A stretch of 64,000 nt of DNA from Hymenopus coronatus (Eukaryota > Arthropoda > Insecta > Mantodea > Hymenopodidae): NCBI GenBank assembly GCA_030762935.1, contig CM060886.1, positions 31,102,509 to 31,166,508 of the forward strand. The letters are read 5' to 3'. Made by a program: the position numbers and the translations under genes. Position 1 is the first letter of the stretch. Each line of letters begins with the position of its first letter. Of this stretch, positions 55,488 through 64,000 are shown piece after piece. The notes beneath the pieces are model-generated. The model saw only the letters and a program-made list of their open reading frames with translations, made no database searches and was not told the DNA's origin.

Positions 55488-56093
55488 CGAGGGCCGTTTT
55501 TTTTTTCAACCTCCAATAGCCTATAAATAAAAGACAAGTCCATAGAAAACAATTATTTTATTACTAAAAGTTTTGTACACTTATGGTGACTTTTCTACAT
55601 AATCACCGAAAAGATTGAGACATTTATCGTACTTTACGATGTTTGTGGAGAGCCATTCAAAACAAACGAAGAGGAATGCTACCTTCAGGAATTGTGTTGA
55701 TCCATGACAATGCTCGTCCACACACTACTGGCACAACTCATCGGCTCCTTGAACAATTTCAATGGGACATTTTCGATCATCCGCCGTCAAGTCCTGACGT
55801 GTCACCCAGCGACTTTCACCTTTTTCCTGAACTGAAGACGTGGCTAGGAGGGCAGCACTTTCAAACCAATGAAGATCTTCAAAACAACGTCAATGCTCAT
55901 TTGAAACCAATGGCGGCAACATTTTTTGAACCGGGTATTGCAAAGCTTGTTCACAGGTGCGATAAATTTCTCGATCTTTTCGGTGATTATGTTGAAAAGT
56001 AACCATAATTGTACAACACTTTTAGTAATAAAATAATTGTTTTCTATGAACTTTATTTATAGCCTATAGGAGGTTGAAAAAAAAAGGCCCTCG
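55488..56093 (+). mobile_element. Non-autonomous mariner, fold-back form, copy 2
   Basis: 606 bp with TA at 55486-55487 and 56094-56095. Ends CGAGGGCCGTTTTT and AAAGGCCCTCG. Left arm 55488-55632 is an inverted copy of the right arm (about 55958-56093), including the stop region GACTTTTCTACATAATCACC. Compared with copy 1 it lacks 64 bp between two CGTAC direct repeats, so the copies share a fold-back ancestor. Its ends are better preserved than those of copy 1. Confidence 0.88.
55643..56002 (+). pseudogene. Mariner transposase C-terminal part (D34D), 5' half missing
   Basis: 119 residues, same extent as the frame at 24210. VLIHDNARPHTTG and SPDVSPSDFHLFPEL carry the second and third catalytic aspartates with 34 residues between. 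A Leu-Ala of the usual PDLAPSD motif reads Val-Ser. No N-terminal half and no first catalytic Asp. Confidence 0.85.
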
Positions 56094-56150
56094 TAGTTTG
56101 TTTGTAGACCAGTTAGAGAAAGTCATGTGAGTGTAACACATCAGATTTTT

Positions 56151-56774
56151 ATTTTTATCTAACCTAGGTTTGTAAGAGAAGTGAGTATAGAAAATCATAT
56201 GAATATTTTAATTTGTACCTGCTTTTTATATAATTTTATCTTATTTTGTCTCTCCCAGACAGTGATAGTGTCAAAGCGTTGGCATGCAGAAGGCTGATGG
56301 AGTGTTAATCTTCAAATCTATGTTCTAAGCCTTCCTCCTCGTGTAGTGGCGAATACTTGTGAATGATACAATAAACTATATGCTTTAACTTTGCGAAATA
56401 GAGGCATAAACTGAGGTGGGCACTTGTGTTGGCGTAGCGTTTCTGAAGCTGTACTCCCACATCCCTCCCACAGTTCCTAGAAGCCTCTTTATGAACAACT
56501 GAAACATTTCAAGATAACGGGTATAAAATGTCCGAGTAAATTCTGTATGGAAACAATCTTTAGAAGAAACAGCCCATTAATAATCGTTCTAGCTACATAT
56601 TCTGCTAACTAGACCCGGATTTTTAGGTGGCATAAACCTTCATTTTAAGTTTTTGTGTACTTAAAATAGGTTTATTTTTTAGGTTTTGCTTAGTGGTTGA
56701 GTGCAAGTAATACTTTTCCGTTGTTCTTAGATTTGTAAGATTTATTTGTGACTTTTTTCTAAACAAAAGTTTAC
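56151..56774. other. Unassigned sequence
   Basis: Nothing recognised apart from a short L-end-like TATAGAAAATCATATGAATA at about 56187. Confidence 0.35.
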
Positions 56775-58240
56775 ATTATAAAAATTATGATGTGCTCCAT
56801 TCACATGACTTTCTCAACATCTCTGTAACAAATTATTGTTAGTAAGCTTATTCTTCTGTCTATTTATTGCTAAAACAGCAGGAACGGTCTTATTAATTTG
56901 TTCCTTTATAAGTAGAAGGGAAATAAGGGAATACATTAGGCTAAACCGACAGTCAAATATTTTAAAATGTGGTTGCTATGAGATTGAAATCTATTTCTGT
57001 GCCTGGCCAGGAGTTAACCGGTTCCCGTATGGGAAAAGTTAATTTTAAAACTGAAATCAATAACAAGGAATATCTCGAAAACGGCCAACTCCACGAAAAA
57101 AATGTATATGACATAAATTGTGTTTTATCGTGATCTACATTTTTGTGCAGCAAGTTTTGGTCTATCGCTTACGATTTACCAGTCATGCCAAATTCAGTAA
57201 AAAAAGAGGTCTTTAGAGCCTATTCCCAGAAAATTCAAGATATACATTTTATTTGGCATGTGAGTATCTTAAATATAAGATACATTAATCAAAATCACTA
57301 GAGCCATTTTTGAAATAGTCATATTTTCGAAATTTTTTCCATGTATTTTTGGGGTGGGGGATTTTCTTGTCGCATCTTTGGAAGATACCAAACTTAAAAT
57401 ACCAAGTTTGGTATTTAACAGTCTTTTCGTTTTTGCGCTATGCTGTCCACAGGCACACACACATTGTTTATGAACAGTATATAGCTCAATCTAATGATGT
57501 TAAGGTCAGCATTTTCCGAGGATGCCACAAGAATATTTTCAAGAAAACCTCTCTACGAAAAACATTTCAAAAATTTTTCGAAAATTTTGATTTTCACAAA
57601 AATGGCTCTAAATTTTGTTTAAAACGCCATATGTTAAGATATTTTATTGAACCAATAAAATGCATACCTTACATTTTCTAAAATAGCACTGAAGACTTTT
57701 CATTCTGGATTACCTTTGCACAACTGGGTAACCTGTAAGAGGTAGATAACACTTACTCCACAAAACCGTAGATATAGTTAAAACATATGAATTATGTCAT
57801 ATAAATTTGTATAGGTTTAACAGAGATAATCCGTGATATTTGTTTCAATTTTTAAACTTTTCTCAAGCGGAATGTAGTTATTCGTTTCATAACTCTTTTG
57901 TTTTACTCCTGGCCATACAAAGAGAAGTGAATTTAAATTGTAAGCCGATTCACAAACCGCAAAAGTTATTATTATATAAATTTCCATTTATTTGCACTAT
58001 ATAATATAAAGTAATAAATAAAATTAAAACAACCTATTAGAACAGTTTGATCGCTTTAGCCTAGTGTATTCCCTTACTACTTACAAGGAAGCAGGTAACA
58101 AGATTATTTCTGCTAATGTTTCTCTCAGTTAGTACAGTGAAGATAAAACGATAATCTTTTTGAAGGATAGTTTGCAGAACGGGTAGAGAAAGTTATATAA
58201 ATGGAACACATAAGATTTTTAGTTTTGTAAATGCAAGTGC
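56775..58240. repeat. Rep1 inverted pair, left ends outward, about 1.45 kb
   Basis: 56775-57475 is plus-strand from the L end (TATGATGTGCTCCATTCACATG) to the CA site (GGCACACACACATTG). 57465-58240 is minus-strand from the same site (TGAACAGTATATAGCTC) back to an L end (GGTAGAGAAAGTTATATAAATGGAACACATAAG). The junction lies at the microsatellite position of both. The reverse arm has an AT-rich insert at about 57965-58045. Confidence 0.85.
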
Positions 58241-58533
58241 ATTTGAATTACTATAACACTAAAACAGGTGTAATCAGAAGTAACTTTTCAAACTAAAACT
58301 AACACCCCGTATATCATATTTATCTTTATTCGCTATCATTAAGATGCTTGTATTTTCTATTGTTGAATAATAATTGCTTCCCTGTTGTTTACACCTCTCT
58401 GATATAATTGTGCTATTTCTCGTTTAAACTTTTTCTATAGAACCGCAAACACAATCAATCACTGGAATAACACTTTTTAGTGTCTCCACAAGAAATAAGG
58501 TGTAGGGGGAATATTCTACACCACCAAAATTTT

Positions 58534-58765
58534 TCGGGTTCAAACCCGGCGGAGGACGATGAATTTTTTCGGTGTAAAAATCCTTAGTATGGCTTCCTTC
58601 GGAAGTGAAGTAAAGCCGTTGGTCCTGTGTCGTAAAATAACCTCAAGCCTGATAGAGAGGCCTCTGAGCAAAAATTAAGCGGTTTTTCACGCCCAATTTA
58701 GAATGGGACGCTGAGAACCAGAGTAGTTAAAGAGTGTCCATAAATAACACGCCATTTCCATTTTT
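58534..58765 (+). mobile_element. SINE A, 5'-truncated
   Basis: Starts at the B box (GGGTTCAAACCCGGCGG) and runs through TTCGGTGTAAAAATCC, GCCGTTGGTCC, AGAGGCCTCTGAGC and TTTTTCACGCCC to ACGCCATTTCC. A-box half missing; GTAGATTTACGGCACG deleted. Confidence 0.82.
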
Positions 58766-58774
58766 ACCCAACAT

Positions 58775-58993
58775 TTTTATGTTGAAATTTCACTGGAAGT
58801 ATTTATTTTGAGGCTCCCTGAACCCCAAAAATGCATTTTTAGAAGAATATTCGCGTGTCAGTGTGAGTGGGTGTCTGTGAACTGCATAATTAGAAACAAA
58901 TTGTGACATAAATACAAACATTTTGAATTTCTCAAAAATGGCTCTAATGATTATCATTAAAATACTATACATTGTCAATATTCACATAAAAAG

Positions 58994-59032
<39 letters not shown>

Positions 59033-60400
59033 TATAATATGAACATATCTTTAATATATGGTATTTTATTCAAAATCGTTCTTAAACCTTCGTTAGAAAA
59101 TAAAGAATTTAAAAAAGAAAATCTAGGTAAAAGGTACTTGAAGTTTTTTTTTTCTTCTCTAGTTCCTTTGTACAATGAACATAGGAAAGAGTAGGTATTG
59201 TATTCCACCCAAAAATTCGATGTCTAGATTTCACCGAAAATATATGTTTTATGTCCCTGAGTCCGAAAAAAAAACCGTTTTAGAAAAAACTCCCCCTGTG
59301 TGTGTGTGTGGGTCTGTGGATAGTGTAGCTCAAAACCGAAAATACCGTTAATTGCCAAATTTGGTATTTGTCTTTAGTATCTTCCAAGCATGCTACACGA
59401 AGAAATCTTTATATGGAAACATTTTTGAAAATTTCGTTTTTTTCAAAAATGGCTCTAAGGATTTTGGTTAAAATACCGTATATTAAAGATATTTTCATCT
59501 GAAATGAAATGTATATTTTAATTTTCTGGGAATGGCCTCGGAAGACCTCTTTATTCTGAATGAGTTTTGCAGAATTTTGAATAATGGTTAAACCGTGTGA
59601 GTTAGACAAAGACTTCTATCAAAAAATTTCCATCTCGTTAAAACACATAATTTATGTCATATACATTTTTAGTAGAATCGATCGTATTTGAGATATTCTT
59701 TGTTATTGATTTCAATTTTAAACTACTTAAACTTTTCTCAAACGGGAAGTGACATTCCGTATTATTTTTTGTTTACTGCAGGGCCAGCTTGTAAAATATT
59801 TGACTATCAATTTATCCTAGTTAATTCTCGTATGTCCCTTTTACTTACAAGGAAGCAAGTAATAAGACAATTTCTGCTAATGTTATCTAGATTAGAATGT
59901 AAATAAAATAATAATCTATTATAAGGAAAGTTGTTTGTGTAACAGCTAGAGAAAGTCATGTGAATGGAACACATCAGATTTTTTCTTCTGTTGAAATTTT
60001 AATCTTCGTGTCGCTTATTTGGAAGATAGTAAACATAAAGCCCAAGTTTGATATTTATATTTGGTATTATCCGGCTTCTCTCTTTTACTGGCAGCTAAGC
60101 TGTTTTTCACAGACACACGCACGCGCATACACACAAATTAGATATATACACACGGACCTTTTTCTGAAAATACATTTTAGACTAAGATGGTTTCAAAACA
60201 GGTATTTCTAGTAAAGTTTTGATACTGAATTTTTGGTGGAATGCCATACCTTAATATCTTCTCTATTTATGTACGTGGTAAGCACACAGTTTATGTTAGA
60301 TAAGCTTTTTTGGGGGGTAATTATTTCGAAGACATTCCTTTTATTGGTTTTTATTCTCAACTTTTGGTTTTCGTTCCTTTTCTTGTGGAACAAGGAGTTT
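58775..60400. repeat. Rep1 cluster of mixed orientation
   Basis: 58775-58995 reverse; (TA)n 58997-59030; 59035-59150 forward (ATATCTTTAATATATGG, TCAAAATCGTTC); 59153-59985 reverse and near-complete from TTCTTCTCTAGTTCC to AGAGAAAGTCATGTGAATGG; 59995-60285 forward right half with (CA)-rich site 60112-60135; 60290-60400 reverse scrap. Confidence 0.8.
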
Positions 60401-61123
60401 CAAAGCCAACACACAGAGACGCACACACTAAAAGTTTCACTATCGCTTTATCCATTGTATCTTGCAACAAATGTGTAAATGTTAATTGAAAGTTTATCTG
60501 TATTTAGTAGTAAATAAAATGATAGTAACACAAAGGAAGTTTCTTTAAATAGACCAAGAAACCTGTAGAGGCAAGTACTATGCGAAAACTTTATAGAATG
60601 TAAATCTCCTCTCTACACCAGACTTTAGACTATTGTAGAGAGATTTGCTAGGAAAACGCTGAACATTTCTCAATATCCATTTTTAACTTAGTTTATTGTT
60701 CCTTTAAAATCTAACTCCATTATTTTTAATTCTGTGTGTGATAAAATGTAATGCGTTGTTATTATTGTCATGCCATCATTGTGGTCTTTATCTGCGGAAC
60801 CAGCACTTTGATAGATCACTACAAAGCATCTCATTATTCATCTACTTTCATCCTAAAAGTTTCCGTCTTGAATCCGAACTTATTTTTAAAAAGACTTGTT
60901 GCTTGAAATTCTCTTAGTCGACATCGAAACTACGGTTATAGCGCAAGAGTAGCGAAAAGTAGATTACTGCGCAGCTCATAAAACTCGTAGACGCTACTGT
61001 GCTTGAGATAAACAGAAACTTGGCTGAATCATGACACCACAAGCAGATAAGACACAGTAAGGCTACACAATAAAATCGTTAAGACGTCATAAATACTCTT
61101 AAAGTAAAGCTTTGGAGTTAGGC

Positions 61124-61125
<2 letters not shown>
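60401..61125. other. Unassigned sequence
   Basis: A short imperfect hairpin AAATCTCCTCTCTACA / TGTAGAGAGATTT at about 60603-60649. Otherwise nothing recognised. Confidence 0.35.

Positions 61126-61165
<40 letters not shown>
61126..61165. repeat. (CT)n microsatellite beside a duplicated LINE-tail word
   Basis: (CT)n, then AACCTTGACAAGTTCT, a second (CT)n and again CCTTGACAAGTTCTATG, the start of the LINE tail that follows. Confidence 0.95.
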
Positions 61166-61185
61166 TTGACAAGTTCTCTCTCTCT

Positions 61186-61252
61186 CTCCCCTTGACAAGT
61201 TCTATGTTCAGTGGCTTCCTGGCCTAAAAGAACCTACAGGATCTAATCTAAC
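61186..61252 (+). mobile_element. Isolated 3' tail of the LINE family at 49215
   Basis: CCTTGACAAGTTCTATGTTC..AGTGGCTTCCTGGCCTAAA..GATCTAATCTAAC matches 51085-51150 with a few differences and a short deletion. It is a severely 5'-truncated insertion with the same TCTAA-type end. It lies within Rep1 sequence (CA site before, right blocks after). Confidence 0.8.
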
Positions 61253-61330
61253 ACATACACACTCGCGGATCCACCGGTAAAACCTCGGTATCCAATTTTG
61301 GGTGTGATGCAACACCGTCTCTACCCACTT
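61250..61330 (+). repeat. Rep1 right-end fragment
   Basis: CACATACACACTCGCGGATCC, CGGTAAAACCTCGGTATCC, TTTTGGGTGTGATGCAAC, GTCTCTACCCACTT. It lacks the final AGAGAAAGTAAAAA. Confidence 0.65.
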
Positions 61331-61599
61331 AAAAGGGTTCAAAATTGAACACAAATAATGTCGTAAGTTTCACAAATGGGTTATAGAAGACACCGGCTCT
61401 TCTAAAAGCATAGGAATGAATAACAAAAAAAAAAAAGTACAATAATGAATCAACTGAAAAATATAGAAACATAAATAAACGATGAAGTGGCCAAAGAAAG
61501 TTGAAACAAACGTCCGTTAAACACCTGTAGAACAGATAATCATCTTCTCCAGCAGAATTTAAATGGATTTTGGCTTCACGTGAATATTTAACATATGTA

Positions 61600-61803
61600 A
61601 TTATAACGGTGCGATAGGTGTGCGACTTGCATTCGGGAGGTCGGGAGTTCGATTCCCGTAGCCGGCTTTCCTGGCCCATGAGCTTTATCGGGATTTCCCT
61701 GGGTCATCAGACGAATGCTGGGAATATCCAATCATTTCTGTCTTTTCCTTCTTATCTTTCATTGTTGCAGAACCTGACGACGGCAATAAACATTGGCAGT
61801 TAA
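61600..61803 (+). repeat. tRNA-headed SINE-like sequence
   Basis: GGTGCGATAGGTGTGCGACTTGC (A-box region), GGTCGGGAGTTCGATTCCCG (B box), then CGGCTTTCCTGGCCCATGAG, TTTCCCTGGGTCATCAG, GAATGCTGGGAATATCC and AATAAACATTGGCAG. A distinct family from A and B; single copy here. Confidence 0.55.
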
Positions 61804-62111
61804 CGAGCAGGTCGGAACTTAACTTCTACGAGTTTTTAAATCAACTTCTCACAAAAGGAAGGGCTTATTTACTCGAAATGTTTCAACTATATCTGGGGCG
61901 GGGGGCATACAGACATTATAATCCCAATTCTTAAATCCAGCAATGTAGTATAATGCAAGTGGAAATAACAAGCGCCAAGTGTAAGACAGTCTCTATGAAA
62001 TATTGACTTCAGTAAGGATCAACAATTAGTATAACAGTCTTCCTATCATCTCAAAATAATTATGGTTTTCCGGGAAGCATGCGAGTCAGTTGAGAAATTC
62101 AATACTATACC
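61804..62111. other. Unassigned sequence
   Basis: G-rich word GGGGCGGGGGGCAT near 61895. Nothing else recognised. Confidence 0.35.
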
Positions 62112-62180
62112 GGTATGTTACCACGTTCAGTGGTAGAGCAACTGGCTAGAGACCGAGAGATCCGTGGTTCAAATTCCGGC
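62112..62180 (+). repeat. tRNA-like sequence (SINE head or tRNA pseudogene)
   Basis: GTTCAGTGGTAGAGCAACTGG (good A box) and CCGTGGTTCAAATTCCGGC (good B box), spaced about as in a tRNA. I cannot fold a clean acceptor stem or name an anticodon, so I do not call a functional tRNA. Confidence 0.4.
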
Positions 62181-62289
62181 TTTGAATTTTTCAGTCTGAC
62201 TCTACTATCCAACTCCTGTCCTACACACGGTTTCTGTGAGAAAACAATTAAAATTATCAGTCTTCCGAGTATTTGTAAACATCTTCAAA

Positions 62290-63545
62290 ATTCAGGCTCC
62301 CAATGAGGGTATCCCTTTTCTCATTTCATCTAATTTACTGAAGAGGCAAAAACACAAACACAACAATAGCAAAGTTACAAGATGAGCTAATTAAATATAT
62401 GATCTGGCCCAAAGAAACTGTCTTTAAACATTCATTCACTAAATGCAAATATATAATGTACTCAAGAAATAAAAAGCGTATACTCCTATCAATCTATTAA
62501 GCGCAACAGAATATTAAACTAAATACCTTGAAATTTTTAGGAATAATATTCAGCCAAAGCTAACACGGTTACCCCTAATAAAGGACCTGAAAACAACTGC
62601 TCTTGTGATATAATATAATGACATCTGCAAAAGAACTGAGGAGCAGATGAACACATGCCAATGTGTTATAAGTCATTCATTCGGGTCCATAACACTATGG
62701 AGCAAGAGTATACCTACTGTAGCCGCGCCGTGACCACTCGCCTCTAACTAAGGAGGCCCGGGTTCGACCCTGGCGACCGCATATGGTGGTGCAAAGTGGA
62801 TTCTCCGGTTTCACCCAGCATCACATTCCATCGGTGCTCCATCTTTATTCCATGTATCATCAGCGCCATCGCCTGCAGTGTAATTGTATTAAAAGCGAGC
62901 ATTAGGCACAATCATTAAAAAAATTACTCTCACGTCTCTTCAAAATATCATCAGTAACAATAATTACTGTTGTCAATCTACATCTGCAGTGTCCTTTCCC
63001 TTAAGGATGAAGCAATGTTTGAATATAAACGACATATCTTCCGAAAATAACACCTAAAACAATATCAGCTGAAGTACCACCTCGGAGGACAAAAATTCCG
63101 CAATAAACAATAGATTAAGAAAATGCCTTGAAAGTTTAACTTCCACTACTGCATATCAACTAATTTTTAACGAGAATGTACTAAGTATCCGGGTCATATA
63201 TCCATTTACAAAGATGGTTACAAAATGAAACTAGATGTGGCTGTGCAGTAGTTTATCCTGCACACAAAACGATATAACCTCACCAAAATTTAAATCTTTT
63301 TTTTTCCCTCTGATCTTTATGCCTTCAAGCGGGCATTTCAAGGCATTAAAAATAACCGAAATATCTCCAATTTTCTAGTTTTAACTAATTCTCAATAAGT
63401 TATAGTGGCTATACAAAACCAAAGTACTAAAAGACGTCAAAAATAATACACCGAAATACTGAGGTAATCAACGTCTGGTTTCGATCGCATCAATGTATTC
63501 CCCGTAAAAGAAAAAGCATACATTATAGCAAAAGAAGTAATAACT
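62290..63545 (+). mobile_element. LINE remnant: RT thumb and RNase H, split by a SINE
   Basis: Before the insertion: KLQDELIKYMIWPKETVF, FTKCKYIMYSRNKKRILLSIY, LNTLKFLGIIFSQS (about 62363-62560) and SAKELRSR, matching the RT thumb (KTKC..FSR.KK, KFLGIIFD..LTW). After it: ISIYKDGYK (RNase H first Asp) with RCGCAVVYP in the next frame (63195-63255), SDLYAFKRAFQGIKNNRNISN and FLVLTNSQ (63305-63400), then FPVKEKAYIIAKEVITRLP (about 63495-63550). This is the order of a RNase H-bearing Jockey/I-like LINE. Many stops; the TDS Asp is Asn. Confidence 0.65.
62718..62930 (+). mobile_element. tRNA-headed SINE inserted in a LINE remnant
   Basis: GTAGCCGCGCCGTGACCACTC (A-box region), GGCCCGGGTTCGACCCTGGC (B box), GTGGATTCTCCGGTTTCACC, CATCGGTGCTCCATC, GAGCATTAGGCACAATC and an A-rich end TTAAAAAAATT. 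It separates the RT-thumb and RNase H parts of the LINE. Not related to A or B by eye. Confidence 0.6.
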
Positions 63546-63564
63546 CGTTTGCCCATACATGATT

Positions 63565-64000
63565 AAAAAACCTGATATGTTCCATTCACATGACTTTCTC
63601 TACATCTCTGCAACAAATTATTGTTAAAAAGCTTATGCTCCTATTTATTTCATGCTAATCGACAAAAAATTAGCAGAAATAGTCTTATTGCTTGCTTCCT
63701 TGTAACTAGAAGAGAAATAAGGGAGAACCATAGGTTAAAGTGATAGTCAAAAGCTAGTTGCTATGTGACTGAAGCTCCTTTATTTGTATGGACAGGAGTT
63801 GACAAATTCCTGTATGAGAAAAGTTAAGTTTTTCAAAGCTGAAATCAAAAAACAAGGAATATCTAAAAAACGACCAACTCCACACAAAAAAAAAAAAAAA
63901 AAAAAAAATGTATGCAACATAAATTGTGTGTTTTAATGTGCTCTACATTTTTTGTGTGGCGAGTTTTTGTCCATTTCTTACGGTTTAACATTTATGTAAA
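63565..64000 (+). repeat. Rep1, left half, truncated by the window end
   Basis: Complete L end (AACCTGATATGTTCCATTC, ACTTTCTCTAC) and left blocks in good condition. An A-run of about 25 at 63884-63907 replaces the usual short A-run after CAACTCCAC. It runs past the window at TTACGGTTTAAC. Confidence 0.92.

Larger units (their letters stand above)
54864..56150 (-). repeat. Rep1, reverse, split by mariner copy 2
   Basis: R end at 54869 (TTTTTTACTTTCTCTAGCCC) through to TATCGATTAATATGGTG at 55485. It resumes at 56096 (GTTTGTTTGTAGACCAG) to the L end GTTAGAGAAAGTCATGTGAG..ACACATCAG. The microsatellite site and neighbours (about 200 bp) are deleted at about 55019. Confidence 0.85.

Noticed and set aside
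62112..62180. Functional tRNA gene
   Set aside because: A and B boxes fit, but I could not form an acceptor stem or identify an anticodon loop with confidence, and many SINE heads in the window look similar.

Overview
This window looks like transposon-dominated, AT-rich, non-coding DNA from an arthropod nuclear genome. I see no bacterial-style gene organisation, no rRNA or canonical tRNA gene, and no host protein-coding gene I can defend. The mix of tRNA-headed SINEs, mariner, Tc1-like and piggyBac transposases, several LINE clades and one very abundant dispersed repeat suggests an arthropod. My impression, which I cannot verify without a search, is a spider or other chelicerate. Nearly every long open frame is either a decayed transposon protein or a microsatellite read through as protein.

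The dominant feature is a dispersed family I call Rep1 (about 0.8-0.9 kb full length, about 40 pieces, roughly 20 kb or a third of the window by my hand count). Its left end (L) reads AATCTGATGTGTTCC...ACTTTCTCTAC and its right end (R) reads ...GTAGAGAAAGTAAAAA. It carries a palindrome (ACTATGTACATAGT) near R and an internal simple-repeat site, usually (CA)n. It has no coding capacity. It occurs singly, in head-to-tail tandems (35755, 37197-38934) and as inverted pairs with both L ends outward (15765-16732, 46524-47185, 56775-58240).

Layout: 1-188 end of a LINE ORF; 2632-7212 a nearly whole but decayed L1/Tx1-like LINE (ORF1, endonuclease, RT, C-terminal zinc motif); 9290-10510 a Jockey-like LINE fragment; 10955-12850 two mariner scraps flanking a reverse LINE fragment (11205-11830); 12848-23000 Rep1 and SINE territory; 23561-25080 a Tc1-like transposase pseudogene split by a mariner derivative; 27430-29736 a strikingly GC-rich LINE with a possible gag remnant and a SINE with target-site duplication behind it; 32665-32939 a near-perfect hairpin; 33080-35760 one Rep1 copy inflated by a MITE and a perfect 273-unit ATGG array; 35755-41166 Rep1 tandems; 41643-42508 a fold-back transposon; 42775-48400 Rep1 and SINE debris; 49215-51150 a relatively young LINE with most of its RT readable; 51691-52161 the C-terminus of a piggyBac-like transposase; 52175-60400 dense Rep1, with a second mariner derivative at 55488; 61186-63545 LINE remnants including an RNase H region; 63565-64000 a Rep1 copy running off the window.

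The most interesting pattern is that three unrelated repeat families show the same rearrangement, in which both termini derive from one end of the parent element, giving long inverted arms. They are mariner (two copies, both 3' ends outward), the helix-turn-helix transposon at 41643 (both 5' ends outward) and Rep1 (both L ends outward). The two mariner copies share a fold-back ancestor, so that form has moved after it arose. Nesting gives a relative order of events: Rep1 and the Tc1-like element are older, mariner and SINEs inserted into them, and simple repeats expanded inside Rep1.
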